Shown piece after piece: positions 9,518 to 20,922 of a DNA stretch of 64,000 nucleotides. The stretch is taken from contig NC_133491.1 of NCBI RefSeq assembly GCF_025370935.1, positions 7,023,971 to 7,087,970 of the forward strand, given 5' to 3'. The notes under the pieces are model-generated. The model ran no database searches and was not told the origin of the DNA. It saw only the letters and a list, made by a program, of their open reading frames with translations. The position numbers were made by a program, and so were the translations under genes. Within the stretch, counting starts at the first letter, position 1. Every line of letters begins with the position of its first letter. The DNA comes from Choristoneura fumiferana (Eukaryota; Arthropoda; Insecta; Lepidoptera; Tortricidae).

Positions 9518-9656
9518 TTTTTGGGGTTTCGTACCTAAAGGTGTCAACGAGCCTAATAAGCCTCCGCTGTCCATTATGTTATATTTACAAATTATGGGTA
9601 TACTGTACGGAATCCTCTACGCGCCAGTCCGACTCGCACTTGGCTATTTTTATGGG
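9518..9656 (+). repeat. GGGTTCCG-family relative, CGACTCGC subtype, decayed
   Basis: It begins GGGGTTTCGTACCTAAAGG and ends GTCCGACTCGCACTTGGC. This is the same layout as the longer family, but the end hairpin is the GACTCGC variant. It is much shortened. An open frame across it is only chance readthrough. Confidence 0.6.
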
Positions 9657-9827
9657 TGTGCCGTGAACTTTGATGAACGAAAAGTGTGCCGTTAAAATCA
9701 AAAGGTTGAAATTGAAAACGCCTGTTCTAGGGCCAAGGATTTTGGCTGGGCGAGTGTCAGTCAGTCAAACAGTCAGGACTTTTCTTTTTACATGAATAAA
9801 TTTTACAAATGACCACAACAAAATACG

Positions 9828-10464
9828 CTTTTTAGGGTTCCGTAGCTAAAATGGCAAAAACGGAAGGAACCCTTATAGTTTCACCATGTCTGTCTGTCCG
9901 TCCGCGGCTTTGGGACTATCAATGCTAGAAAGCTGTAATTTTGCACGAATATATATGTAAACTATGCCGACAAATTGGTACAATAAAAAAAATATATATA
10001 TCCCTCCCATAGATGTAGAAGTGGGGGTGATTTTTTTTTCTCATCCAACCTTGTAGTGTGAGGTATCGTTAGATAGCTCTTTTAAAACCATAAGGGGGGT
10101 TGCTTATACGATTTTTCGATTCTGTGATATATTTGCAAAATATTCAACTTTAAAATGCATATTTTTATTTAAATCGAGCGTCCCCCCCCCACTCTAAAAT
10201 CTAAACAGGTGGGTGGAAATTTAAAAAAAAAAAAAAGAATGGTAGTAAGTATATCAAACTTACAAGGAAAACTATGATGGTTAAGCTTTCTTGAGAATTA
10301 TTAGTAGTTTAAGAGTAAATAGTAGTCTGAGGTATAAAATATACCTAAACTTGGAATATTCCGTACAAAATACGAAATCCTTAGGAAAATATTACTTATT
10401 TTTTTTGTAATGGCTACGGACCCCTGTTTCGGGCGTGTCCGACACGTTCTTGGCCGGTTTTTTT
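9828..10464 (+). repeat. GGGTTCCG-family repeat, full copy
   Basis: It has the same structure as 5771-6419: TTTTTAGGGTTCCGTAGC at the start, a short GTCTGTCTG tract, the C-run after 'aatcgagcgtc', and GTGTCCGACACG with TTCTTGGCCGG at the end. The two copies differ by scattered substitutions and small indels. Confidence 0.85.
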
Positions 10465-10469
10465 TCAGA

Positions 10470-11060
10470 TATTTATCTCCGGTCTCAAAGTCAAAGTCAA
10501 GTCAAAGTCAAAATATCTTTATTCAATTTAGGCTACAACAAGCACTTATGAATGTCAAAAAAAATCTACCACCGGTTCGGAAAACCTCTGCTGAGAAGAA
10601 TCCGGCAAGAAACTCAACGAGGTATATATTTTTTTTTTAAAACAGATTTACAATATTATTAAATGACATGTATACATCACAAGTATTTAACACAACTTTA
10701 TTTTTAACACAGTAGGTTCGCTATTTGAAGGGATCGCTAATGCGGATCGGAATTATTTCCAAATATCCCTGTCCATGATATAATCATTAACTTTATAATA
10801 CGCCTTTGATATTAATGTCTTCTTGACAATAGATCTGAATTTTGTATCCGTTTCATTTATAATATTTTTGGAATTTTATTATAAAAACGTATGCAATTTC
10901 CCAGAAAAGACTTTTTGGTTTTAGCCAGTCTGTAAGATGGAACTTTAAGCTTCCCTGTGTTTCTAGTAGCCTTTGGCTTATCGACGTTAGTGGGAAAATC
11001 ACATATGTTCTTCCTAACATACATGATTATTTCAAAAACATAAAGCGACGGCAGGGTTAG
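10470..11060 (-). pseudogene. Non-LTR retrotransposon ORF2 C-terminal remnant with 3' end
   Basis: The minus strand reads TLPSLYVFEIIMYVRKNIC, then KATRNTGKLKVPSYRLAKTK and LGNCIRFYNKIPK, with frame breaks, and further on KAYYKVNDYIMDRDIW. The pattern 'LPSLYVFE..MYV..N', 'TRN...L.VP..R...' and 'N.IP..I' is the conserved tail of Jockey/CR1-like LINE polymerases. The sense 3' end is at about 10470-10640 and includes 'caccggttcggaaaacctc' and 'ctttattcaatttagg'. The frame is disrupted near 'ccaaaaatattataaatg'. It is a dead, 5'-truncated copy. Confidence 0.8.
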
Positions 11061-12009
11061 GATATCTGTTTCCTTAAAAATCTAGTCTAGTCTATATTTT
11101 TAATATCCCTCTAAAGGGCACAGATGTCCTCTCATGATGAAACGGCTATGGCAGCAGTTCCCACGCGATACCTATGCGGATCGAGAAGGTTAGATTACCT
11201 TCCACGGAAAGTATGCATAAGGCATTTTCACAACGCAAAGAAAGTTAAAGAATTTGATGGTACTTATTGCCATTCCATTATTCTTATCTGCACCGAAAGC
11301 TTTTAAAATCAATCCAATAAAAAAAACATGGCATCATCCATATTGCATTTTATTTCAATATCACGGACAGCACTCAAAATTTATCAGCAAAACAACACGA
11401 TAATAAATACAAAATTTTAATAAATGTTTCGATTGAATGATTACATAAAAATTGCAACAGTCCATTGGAAGAGTAAAAAAAGGGAACAAATTGATATGCA
11501 TCTAGATCAGATACCGTCGATGAATAAACATGGCCCAATACTGACTTTCGGACCGAAATGCATTGCCACATTGATCATTTTACAACTTCAAATAATTATA
11601 ACGCCAACAATGGTAACTTATTGTAGGTAGGTACTAATGTGTGGAATGCATTAAACAAAATCTGTATTGTATTATTGTATTGTAACTGCCTATCGCATCC
11701 TTGTTATCCATGGATTTCTTGTTTCTAATTTTGATGTTTAAGTTTTGTTAGTCATCAAACATGTGAACCTGTGTTTACAGTATGTATTTTCAGAAATACA
11801 TTACATGAAATATAGGTTAGTTTATTTAAGTAACTTTTTAACTTGGAATTTCCTCCGACACCAATTTGGTATTGACCATTTGAAATTTACAATAATGGAA
11901 TAAAGTTTGAATACCTAATTCGTTCATGATAATTGGTTTAATGGAGTCCTTAATTTTAATTAAAGGAAACGAGAGCTGGCAGGCTATATAAAACGAGTAC
12001 TTAAACAGC
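11061..12009. other. Unannotated sequence
   Basis: Short ORFs on both strands overlap each other and have no family resemblance or splice support. No palindrome or terminal repeats were found. Confidence 0.4.
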
Positions 12010-12354
12010 GTGTATTTTTGATACTACCTCAAACTGTAACCAGACGAAGATTTAAGTGCTGTGAACCGATATCAAAACAAAGCGTAATTAATTTTTGAAA
12101 CATTTTCGAGTAGCAATGTAATGCGTACAATAATTTGATACGAGAGAGAAGCGTTCTGTGACAGCTGTCACGTCAACAAGTGCGACACGTTTTGAATAAA
12201 AACAAAGTAGTATCACACAGTGATACATTGCCTGCTAATTAATTTTGCAAGGAAAATAATAAGACTAAATTTTTTACTAAAAACTAATAAAATGTGATTG
12301 TTAGAGCCTTCACCAACTAGGCTTAAAGTTTGAGGTAGTATCAAAAATAGACAC
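12010..12354. mobile_element. 345-bp MITE with TACTACCTCAAACT inverted repeats
   Basis: The left arm GTGTATTTTTGATACTACC (12010 onward, to TCAAACT at 12035) is the inverse of AGTTTGAGGTAGTATC (12327 onward) with a 2-base indel near the tip. Inside is the perfect palindrome GTGACAGCTGTCAC (12158-12171) and TATCACACAGTGATA. There is no ORF. Both strands of the TIR would be double-stranded if transcribed through. Confidence 0.8.
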
Positions 12355-12600
12355 TGTAATGTTTACAGTAAGCGACACAGGACAGAAGTGATTGTAGACA
12401 GCAGTCAAAAAATAATAAAACATTATTCAAAATATAAAGTATGTATATCGAAAAATGGCCAGGATGTTTAATGTTAAATTACAAACATGAAGGGTTAACA
12501 ATTTTCAACAGCTAAAGATGATTTTTATATGATTTGATTTATTTACCGCCTATTGTCTACCCCGCGTCCTGCAATTTGTGTCAATACAAAATTTTTGTAC

Positions 12601-12742
12601 TGCGGCCGTATTGTCTAACGCATTGAAGATTGCGATCGCATTCAACATCTCTTTCTACCATCGTCTTATACTTACACCGTGTGACAAAAAGAAGTGGTGA
12701 AAACGATTGTGATTCCGACTGCATTAGACAATAAGGCCTCAG
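12601..12742. mobile_element. MITE, GGCCGTATTGTCTAA family
   Basis: The ends GGCCGTATTGTCTAACGCA and TGCATTAGACAATAAGGCC are inverted repeats. The interior has 'aaaacgattgtgattccgac' preceded by 'gacaaaaagaagtggtg', found in the other members at 21804-22077, 43281-43405 and 52760-52873. Confidence 0.85.
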
Positions 12743-12771
12743 AAAAATGACACAATGTGCGTATGTGTCCG

Positions 12772-13239
12772 TTTTTAGGGTTCCGGAGCCAAAATGGCAA
12801 AAACGAAACCCTTATAGTTTCGCCATGTCTGTCTGTCTGTCTGTCCGCCCGTCCGTCCGCGGCTTTGCTCAGGGACTATCAATGCTAGAAAGCTGTAATT
12901 TTGCACGGATATATATGTAAACTATGCCGACTTTAAAGGGCAAATTTTCATGAAAATCGAGCGTCCCCCCCTCCAAAATCTAAACCGGTGGGTGGAAAAA
13001 TTAAAAAAAAAATCAGGATGGTAGTAAGTATATCAAACTTTCAAGGAAAACTATAACGGCTAAGTTTGCTTGAGAATTATTAGTAGTTTAAGAGTAAATA
13101 GCAGCCTAAGGTATAAAATATACCTAAACTTGGAAGTTTCAGTATAAAATACGAAATCCTTAAAAAAGTATTACTTAATTTTTTCGTAATGGCTACGGAA
13201 CCCTGTTTTGGGCGTGTCTAACATGCTCTTAGCCGGTTT
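12772..13239 (+). repeat. GGGTTCCG-family repeat with internal deletion
   Basis: Both ends are as in 5771-6419, but about 180 bp is missing after 'aaactatgccga', joining directly to 'ctttaaagggcaaatttt'. The 3' hairpin has decayed (GGCGTGTCTAACATGC). Confidence 0.85.
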
Positions 13240-13517
13240 ATTTGTTTCCAAATCGTGCTAGTTAGAGTAGTGCTGTCCTTGATAGCTGTCGTACACATAT
13301 CGATCGCATTGAAACTCATATTGCACCTCGTATTATTTTTTGTTTTTAATGATATCTGATCCGAGTTCGTTTCCGCTTTTTTTTGACGGTTTAATCGAGT
13401 TGAGTCACGTTGCGACTACGATGGATGGAAGAAATAAAAGGTTAGGCGCTCAGTCCTGTTTATGTACATAATTAAGGGCGAAAGTTAAAAAAAATGTTAA
13501 ATAAAATTTATTTTACA

Positions 13518-13554
13518 AATTTATCGACATCGACCTTCTGTATGTCGATAAATT
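13518..13554. repeat. Hairpin at the contig-overlap boundary
   Basis: AATTTATCGACAT (13518-13530) and ATGTCGATAAATT (13542-13554) are perfect 13-bp inverted repeats around an 11-base loop. The second 13-kb copy starts at the equivalent of 13528, so it lacks the left arm, and its right arm is altered ('tatggataaatt'). Confidence 0.85.
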
Positions 13555-14103
13555 CGTCATCATTAATTCCCCCATCCCTGAGCTCTGCATTTAACTCGCG
13601 CGCTATCTGTACAGTCAACAAAAAGTACACTCGCCAAAAAAGCTTGTTTATGAAATATTTAACAAAACTTATAACATTATTATTTGTTTTGCTTCACGTA
13701 AAGCTGTTAAGAAAAAAAATATGCTCCATGCTGGTTTAGAATTGGATTGGAATTGAAAAATAACCCAGGTGTGTCTACCTTAGACTTTTTTTAAATAATT
13801 GAATATCGCAGCAACTTATCACTGTTATTTTAAGAATATAAACTTCACTCTCTGCTTTTTGATATTCGTTTCATAATGTAGGTATTGTAGCAGAACCAAG
13901 TCTCATATTGCAATTCTTGGACCGGTTGCACCGCTCATACATATGTATGGGGTGGGTACGCGCGTGCCATATGAAACTATTTACTTTGTTGTAATGATAA
14001 TATTATTGGAATTATATTATTTGCTGAAATTAATTTTAAGAAGTGCAGAATCACTTTATGAAAAAACATACGAGTATCTACAAATAATGTATATCTCCAT
14101 CAT

Positions 14104-14346
14104 CTTTAAACTGCAAATTTTCATTAAAATCGAGCGTCCCCCCCCTCTAAAATCTAAGCCGGTGGGTGGAATTTTTTTATCACACTTACAAGGAAAACTA
14201 TAAATAGCAGCCTAAGGTATAAAATAGACCTAAACTTGGAATATTCCGTACAAAATACGAAATCCTTAGAAAAATATTACTTATTTTTTTCGTAATGGCT
14301 ACGGAACCCTATTTCGGGCGTGTCCGACACGCTCTTGGCCGGTTTT
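14104..14346 (+). repeat. GGGTTCCG-family repeat, 3' part
   Basis: It starts within the element at 'ctttaaactgcaaattttc' and keeps the C-run and the 3' end GTGTCCGACACGCTCTTGG. The counterpart in copy 2 is 27276-27519. Confidence 0.8.
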
Positions 14347-14992
14347 ACTTAAATTTTACAAAGCGAAGTAGTTCCTAAAGCTCAAATTTTATTTTTGTTT
14401 GTTCGTAACGTCCGTTATAAATAATTTTAATTAATTTTAATTTAATTAATTCTAAATTCTAAATACTATACCTAAGTATAATTATTTTTGAGAACACTCG
14501 ATAACGTTATAAAAGAAATCAGTAAGTCATTAATAAAGACAAGAAGTTCTATAAAAACCAACGGTGCAAAATATCTACTCAATTTTCAAGTCCGCTAGGA
14601 ACAAGTCAACTGAGAAAATCAGTGTCTCCATGAAAATTTAATATGACTAGGCGAGCGAGAATTTCGCATAAGTACATGCATACGATATTGTTTGTAGAAT
14701 ACATTGTATAAAGGCGGCGTCGACTGTCTCAACGGGGGTTGTAACCTAAATGTTTTTTTTAGAAATATAATGAATGCGTCGTATAGAAAAAATAGAGTTA
14801 AGTTTTTCTTAGAATTTTAATTTTAGTACAAACTTGTTTTCTGACTGATTTTTTGTTGACCTGCATTATCATTAGACCCCGATATCGGAGGTGCAATTTG
14901 GTAGCTTGACAGTCTTAGGGATGGGTAAAAAATATTTTAAAATACTAACTAAATGTCGATACTTAATTTTACTTTGCGACAATGACAGTCTA
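14347..14992. other. Unannotated sequence
   Basis: AT-rich sequence with no gene, RNA or definable repeat boundaries; duplicated in copy 2. Confidence 0.4.
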
Positions 14993-15679
14993 ACAGCCTT
15001 ATTCATAAAAAGTTAGAGCCTCCTTGAAGGCTCCTTGAAGGCCCGATGCTAAAAAACATGATTCATAAACGTCTGTTAGCGCTAATCAGTCGATCAAGGC
15101 TCTGCTAAAGTTAGCGGACCGTAGACCCTCCTTTATCTCCCTGCTAAGTCACAAAATGGCCGCCACAAGTTTGAACAGCTGACTTTGACAAGAGCAAAAA
15201 ACCATACCGAAGATATTTTAGTGAAGGGTGAAGTTACGCAAAGATTAAAAAAAAACCAGGAAAAAATATTTTCAGGATTTGTATTTAAAAATCCTCTAAA
15301 TTAGCAGCAATAAATTAACAATAAGTATGAAAAAAAAATAAGGATGATTAACATAATTATGGCTTTTTGCACAACATAAACATGCGGATCGGAAATGGCG
15401 GGAAAACAAACATCTCGCTTTTTATTTTTTTTCCTGGTAATTTGCTGTCACTGCTGTCAATTTATTTTTTTTAATTATCAATTAGGCCATTTTTTGTCTT
15501 TGATTTGTCAAGGTGGCCACATAACGCGTCTAATCCGTCTATCAGCAGCTCAACAACTAGCAGACTGCTAGCAAGCGTTTATGAATCATACTTCTTGACA
15601 ACCGTCTAACAAGCTAATCAGTCTGCTAAGTAACAGACCGATCAAACCTCAATTAAGGATTTTTTATGAATAAGGCTGT
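14993..15679. mobile_element. 687-bp MITE, ACAGCCTTATTCATAAA family
   Basis: The termini ACAGCCTTATTCATAAAAA and TTTTTTATGAATAAGGCTGT are inverted repeats of about 19 bp. Subterminal segments such as 'gctaatcagtc' and 'gctaac' also occur in inverted form near both ends. There is no ORF of note. The counterpart is 28163-28845. It is large for a MITE; it may be a deletion derivative of an autonomous DNA transposon. Confidence 0.8.
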
Positions 15680-15811
15680 GACTTTAATTAAACATGTTTA
15701 TTTTTTAAAACAATACTGATAAGATAATGAATATGTACATATAAACATTTAGAATGTTTATACTTAAAGAACTTTAATTAAACACAATATATATCTTAGC
15801 TCTCTTAATTG

Positions 15812-16070
15812 TTCAACCCCCCTGACGCATAAAGAGGGGTGTTATAAGTTTGACTGCTATGTGTGTCTGTATGTCTGTGTGTGCCTGTCTGTCTGTGGCA
15901 CCGTACCTCCTAAACGGGTGGACCGATTTGAATGCGTTTTTTTATTTCAAATCAGGTTTTCTAGCGATGGTTCTTAGACATGTTTCATCAAAATCGCTTC
16001 AGCCGTTTTTGAGATATTGAACTTTGAAGTGATAAAGTCGGGAGTTTTCCAACTTTTTGTTGGTTTGGTT
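15812..16070 (+). repeat. AACCCCCGACGC-type repeat, longer copy
   Basis: It starts TTCAACCCCCCTGACGC and includes 'gaggggtgttataag', a GTCTGT tract, 'gaccgatttgaatgcg' and 'ggttttctagcgatgg', ending 'aagtcgggagttttcc'. It is longer than the copy at 341-532. The counterpart is 28977-29216, where the GTCTGT tract is shorter. Confidence 0.75.
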
Positions 16071-16317
16071 ATTAGAAATATGTCTCGTAATATATTATAA
16101 ATATAAATATTAATAATAAATTGAGAAATATATTACGATTTTTTTTATTAATACGTCTCGTAAATACGAGTATGATTACAAAAAAAAGCATTGTAATAGA
16201 TAATACATATTTCTAAAAATGTATTAGAGTTAAGATATATCGGGTTTAATTAAAGTGTTTTTTATTTATAAAAGTGTTTTGTATTCATTTTGTAATTAAT
16301 TACACACCCTATACAGG

Positions 16318-16352
16318 TACATCCCACTGCTGGGCACAGGCCTCCTCTCAGT
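16318..16352 (+). mobile_element. LINE 3'-end fragment
   Basis: It carries CCCACTGCTGGGCACAGG and CCTCCTCTCAG, as at 4255-4305. The counterpart in copy 2 is 29483-29518, followed there by about 40 bp (29527-29568) absent from this copy. Confidence 0.6.
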
Positions 16353-16741
16353 ATGACACATGAAATGTCATAATGTTATTTATTATTCGACTAATATTTA
16401 GTGGGTGAAAATAACTTTACCTACTATCATAGGCGGCAATTGCGTGATCCGGTAATTCGGAATAAGCATTAATACCGTACATCCGGATCGCCCGGTGTCC
16501 GGATATCGAGGCATTTGTCTGCGGCCTGCTTTATTCATGACACCGATTAAATGGGCTTAAAGCATGCTTTACACTGCATTAGTTACGTTTCGCTTGTAAC
16601 GCTGGTTCACACCACATTACGACAATCCCTGGACCATATAACACTGGTTTGCGAGGGTAAGGATTGTTTGATGAAAATTTATGGCCTAATACAATAATGA
16701 TGATTTTTCTAGCTTTAACCACCGCATCTTTCTTCCATTAT

Positions 16742-16860
16742 CTTTCGCGGCCGCCTATTGCTTACCTTGTAATTTTCTCTCAGTGTGCCTGTTTTCTGTA
16801 TTGCTTACTATTTGTGGTATTATTGTATTGTATTTTATATTTACATGATGATCTTCATTT
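16742..16860 (+). mobile_element. LINE 3' tail with GGCCGCCTATTGCTTACC
   Basis: It has GGCCGCCTATTGCTTACC, 'gtgcctgttttctgtatt' and an alternating 'attattgtattgtatt' tail. This matches the 3' tails at 40435-40660 and 23085-23135. It is a truncated non-LTR retrotransposon end. Confidence 0.65.
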
Positions 16861-17078
16861 GTTTTGAATGGGTAATATGTCTCTAGTTTAGACAAAGCTT
16901 TTAAGAACTTGCTGTTATGGCCAACCAATTTTAGAAATTTCACTTCCCGATTTGTGTAAGTATTTATTTTTGCAATGATAAAAAAAACTCAACCTCGGTC
17001 CGGGTTCGAAACCTGGTCTTCTTCGAAGTCCCGGCACCAACTCGAGCGTCGGCATACGCGGATAACGCGATCATGTCT

Positions 17079-17167
17079 AAAGGAAAAGTCATTACGATTT
17101 GATGTCACTGTGACGTTTACTGTGAAATGGGTCCATTGTGACTCATGAATTAAAATCCTTGACCGTA
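17079..17167. mobile_element. CAGTCAAGG-type MITE, right half only
   Basis: It matches the right half of 25585-25721: 'ggaaaagtcattacga', 'gatgtcactgtgacg' and GAATTAAAATCCTTGACCG followed by TA. The left terminus is missing. Confidence 0.65.
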
Positions 17168-17554
17168 CCTATCGTTTTGACGCAGAATTTTTCACACCAA
17201 GTATCTACCTATTTGAACAAGTACCTACCGAACCATCCTTTTAAAGTGTCCCAACACATTTCGAGTGCCAAGTGAGTTCGCGTAATGTGCCCCGCCTTTA
17301 TACAATTTGACGGACGCATCGCCGGTTCCAGTGTAACCCATAAATTAATGTATAATCACTCCACCGTGGTTTTTCCAAACAGAATGCAAATGAGAGCTGA
17401 TCCTGCCCCTAATTTCTCCATTATCCGCTCTGCTTTTAGTGAACTGGATCTCGATAGTTCATAGCGATATAAACGGCGTTGGATTTGCAAAATCTAGATG
17501 GTTGAATGTTTTCAATTAAGTACTCTACTTAACTTCGATCAGTTTGTGTAGCCA

Positions 17555-17572
17555 GTGTGTGTGTGTGTGTGT

Positions 17573-17617
<45 letters not shown>
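17555..17617. repeat. GT microsatellite
   Basis: About 60 bp of GT repeat interrupted once by GTGGTG. The counterpart 30771-30834 is uninterrupted. Confidence 0.95.
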
Positions 17618-17618
<1 letters not shown>

Positions 17619-17619
17619 G

Positions 17620-18364
17620 CATTTTCGAGTTTTTCACTTCAACTACAGAAGGATAGCCATCTGAATTTGTTCGAACGAACGTTTTGTTCGGACAGCTCTA
17701 AATAGACCGTTTTCAATAGCATAATACGGGCAATAACGTAACGCAACGCAGGTTTCAAATAAAATGAAAAGAGAGGAAATAACCGTCATCAATTTCTTCC
17801 TAATTGAAAGGTTAGAGGCAGGGCACGCTTAATTTCCTGCAATAGGAGAAATAAAATAGAAAAGTATGGAGCTTTTATATGTTTTTGATAACTGGGCGGT
17901 AGGAAATGGGTCATTTTCTGAGTATCTTTGAAAAGTGATGTGTAAATGGATACTGATTCATATTGATCGATTTTTATTTAACTTTTACTTTTTTACAGGT
18001 TTTAATTAACTTGCCCAGGCACCGGAGACTAACTATAAAAATCTAAGAATAGTCTTGGGTTTCTTGGTCTTTTTTAAGCAAATTAATGTCGGAAAATATT
18101 AATCGGGAATAATTTGCTCTCTGTCGAAACCGAAACTTTGCGGTAAGCAAGAAAAGTAAATACAGTAAATGGGTAGTTCTACGAGCATTCACCGCTATCA
18201 GTTTACTGTCGCATTTATTGAAAACATGGGAGTCCGTAAGCAAGAAATGTTAATGAATTGTAATTGTACCGCATGCACATCATATCGTTTTATAAAATCC
18301 TCCCATGGTGGATTCTCCTCCCTGACTCATTTCTTCAGTATAAGCTAGGGATGTCGGAAATGCT
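17620..18364. other. Unannotated sequence
   Basis: No gene, RNA or definable repeat; duplicated in copy 2. Confidence 0.4.
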
Positions 18365-18820
18365 ATAAAGAATCGATATTTTCAAAATTATCGATATCGA
18401 TATTTTTATTAAAAAAATCAATATATCGATATATCGGTATAATTTGACAGAGAATATTCGTGCTCTAAAAAATTCTACTCTAGGACTGTCTAGGACATTT
18501 CTATGTTAGTATAGAAAAACTTATAAATGTTGATTAGTCTGAAAAAGATATAGATTTTCGATACCTAGAATTTATATCGATACATCGATATATCGAAATA
18601 AAACGATACGGGGACATCCATAAAGTATGTCACACTAGCTTTGACCCTTTTAGAACCCCCCCCCACCCTTGTCACACGTATCGCTATGGAATTTGCAACT
18701 ATTTTGTTCCTGTGTCACAAACCGCTTGACCCCTCCGCCCTTAATGTGTGACGTACTTTATGGATGACCCTACATTCAAAAAATAATATCGATATATCGA
18801 TGTATCGATATTTCTTCAAC
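18365..18820. repeat. ATCGATA-rich repeat block
   Basis: Clusters of TATCGATA/ATATCGAT palindromic words occur at about 18375-18440, 18565-18605 and 18785-18815. Between the last two clusters is the MITE at 18610-18770. The arrangement looks like a single self-complementary element that later received an insertion. The counterpart is about 31600-32045. Confidence 0.65.
18610..18770. mobile_element. MITE, GGACATCCATAAAGTA family
   Basis: The left end GGGGACATCCATAAAGTATG and the right end ACGTACTTTATGGATGACCC are inverted repeats, extended inwards by GTCACAC/GTGTGAC. A C-run lies just inside the left arm. TAC flanks both sides, a possible 3-bp target duplication. The counterpart is 31841-32001. 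Confidence 0.8.
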
Positions 18821-20535
18821 AAGCCTAGTATAAGCGAGGAATGACGTCTTCTAGAGCTGCCACCGTTTCTATCAGATGTAGCCTAAACTTGTGACGTTGA
18901 AATGCGTTAAACACCTTAGGAGCGGTGGAAATTCGCATAAATCAAATAGTACAGGTACTCCTAAATGTGTCGCAAACTTTCCTAGTGGCGGTTTTTTAGA
19001 AATTTATGGTTGAAAGTCAACTTTGAGTCACTGAAGCAGGGACAATTTAATAGATCACTTTTGCCAGCTGTCAGTCTAAGTTTCTTATATTCCATTTGTT
19101 CTAAGATGATGGTAACTAATTTTTAATTTTTACAACAGAGATATAATGCTTGAAAAAATGAAATCACATTAAAACTGCTGATTGAAATAGAATATAAAGG
19201 GGCCTTTTAAATAACAATAATATCAAGGGACGTTTCACACCAGTTGACCTAGTCCCAAACTAAGCAAATTCTTCTTCTTCTATTTCCACATTTGCTTTTG
19301 ATGGGATCATGTTACGTGTATACCTTTAACTCTTAAAAAGGTAGAGGCCATTTAGGTACCACGTGCATGACTTGGAATTCAACCTTATTGTTTTTAGTTA
19401 TAAGTTGCAATATCCATTGTAATTATTAAAAATACTACTAGCTTTAATATAATATTTTGTCAGGTATGTATTCGATAGGCGCTTTTGATTCTGTGGTAGT
19501 ATGCTCCAGTAAATAGGGCTTTATTAAGGGTTAAAAATAGCGCCGCTCTCTGGTGGCGGCAAGCGGTCACCTCTCGCTCCCCAGTGTCGTTGACGACATG
19601 CTGGGCAGCGTGAGTTCTTGGAGTCCATCACCTTTCTGCGAAGGAGTTATGTCGCAGATGGAGCAGTAGCGGAAGAACAATCCCTCGCGCACCCGCTCCG
19701 GGCGTAAACAGGGGAGAAGAATGCGACAATTTATTGCCCTCCCTCAAGTGTGGCAGTCGGGGGGAGAATCCCCTGCCGGACGTCTAGCATGGCATGGGCC
19801 GTGGTAGCCAGCGGATGCCGTGGTGTCACTTAACACTCTCATGGCATCTACGATTAGCAGAGAAGGAATACCGGTAGATTTTTTAGAGGGTTTGCTCTCT
19901 CCTCCTTCCAATGGAAGGAGGTTGCTAAGGAAGAGTCCCACATCACTTCCGCGCCGTCCCCGACGCGCGTATGTTTAAGGCATTTAAAAACAACTTCAAT
20001 AAGTATCAGGTTCTTTAGTATCGTACACTTAGGTACAGAGATCTACAAACTGGAGGTACAACACAGTGAAGTTTAATTTTACCTATAAATTAACTTGCTG
20101 CTAGTACGGAGTACGGTTACTCAGGAGCGGTCAGAAATTTCCTCCAAGAAATTACTTAGTAGATGACTGAAGTTAGTTCTCATTGAAAGGCGCACTGTTT
20201 TCTCCTGATTGCATTCCTCTGTCGAAGTCAATGTTTGGGAGAATACTAAATGCAACGACTATTGAGCGCTTTTTACTAGATTTAATTAATTTGCAACATT
20301 CATATGATAGTTACTTTGTTAGTCGTGGTTTCAAACCATTTTTTGTCAAGTTCCTGGTATCCAATTGAGCTGAACCACGGCATACTTATCTAAAACTGGC
20401 AACAAGACAATACAATATAATGCCGCGGGGAAATGGCCAAAACCGAGATTTGAACAAATTTTTATGTGACAAGACGCAAGATTCAGTATTTATTTATTGC
20501 AACACTTTTTGTGTTGAGTAACAAGTCATAGTACT
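18821..20535. other. Unannotated sequence
   Basis: No convincing gene. A GC-richer stretch at about 19545-19965 has overlapping minus-strand open frames, and its stop pattern and frame differ between this copy and 32785-33225 through 1-2 base indels. It may be a decayed LINE or gene fragment, but I cannot name it. Confidence 0.35.
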
Positions 20536-20539
20536 CGTA

Positions 20540-20627
20540 TACTGAGCGGCAAAAATCTGGCACTCGAATGTATGCAGAAATAGGCAATTTTGTATATAGA
20601 GTGGGCCAAATTTTTTGCCGCTGAGTA
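20540..20627. mobile_element. 88-bp MITE with TACTGAGCGGCAAAAA inverted repeats
   Basis: TACTGAGCGGCAAAAATCTGG at the left (first 20 bases given loosely as TACTGAGCGGCAAAAA) pairs with TTTTTTGCCGCTGAGTA at the right. It sits within TA-rich sequence, consistent with a mariner-type TA target. The counterpart is 33810-33898. Confidence 0.7.
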
Positions 20628-20635
20628 TATTATAC

Positions 20636-20922
20636 TTTTTTTTTTTTTTTTTTATTTGACTGGATGGCAAACGAGCAAGTGGGTCTCCTGATGGTACGAG
20701 ATCACCACCGCCCATAAACATCTGCAACACCAGGGGTATTGCAGATGCGTTGCCAACCTAGAGGCCTAGGATGGGATACCTCAAGTGCCAGTTATTTCAC
20801 CGGCGGTCTTACTCTCCACGCCGAAACACAACAGTGCAAGCACTGCTGCTTCACGGCAGGATTAGCGAGCAAGATAGTGGTAGCAATCCGGGCGGACCTT
20901 GCACAAGGTCCTACCACCTGCA
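20636..20922 (-). mobile_element. Poly-A retroelement, CACCTGCA family, full copy
   Basis: In minus orientation it runs from TGCAGGTGGTAGGACC to a poly-A of about 18. It contains a short hairpin made of ATCTGCAACACC and GGTATTGCAGAT. It inserted a few bases from the MITE at 20540-20627. No clear target duplication was seen. The counterpart is 33907-34192. Open frames on both strands are incidental. Confidence 0.82.

Noticed and set aside
9411..9695. 94-codon open frame
   Set aside because: It starts with GTG and most of it is a decayed GGGTTCCG-type repeat.
12331..12340. let-7 microRNA gene
   Set aside because: Only the first ten bases match; the following bases are TCAAAAATAG and the sequence is part of a MITE inverted repeat with no precursor of suitable size.
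16990..17040. Possible tRNA or SINE box B (GGGTTCGAAAC)
   Set aside because: No matching box A and no cloverleaf could be drawn; copy 2 has a rearranged version.
19545..19965. A coding exon in the GC-richer stretch
   Set aside because: Frames are inconsistent between the two copies and no splice-site pair with matching phase was found.
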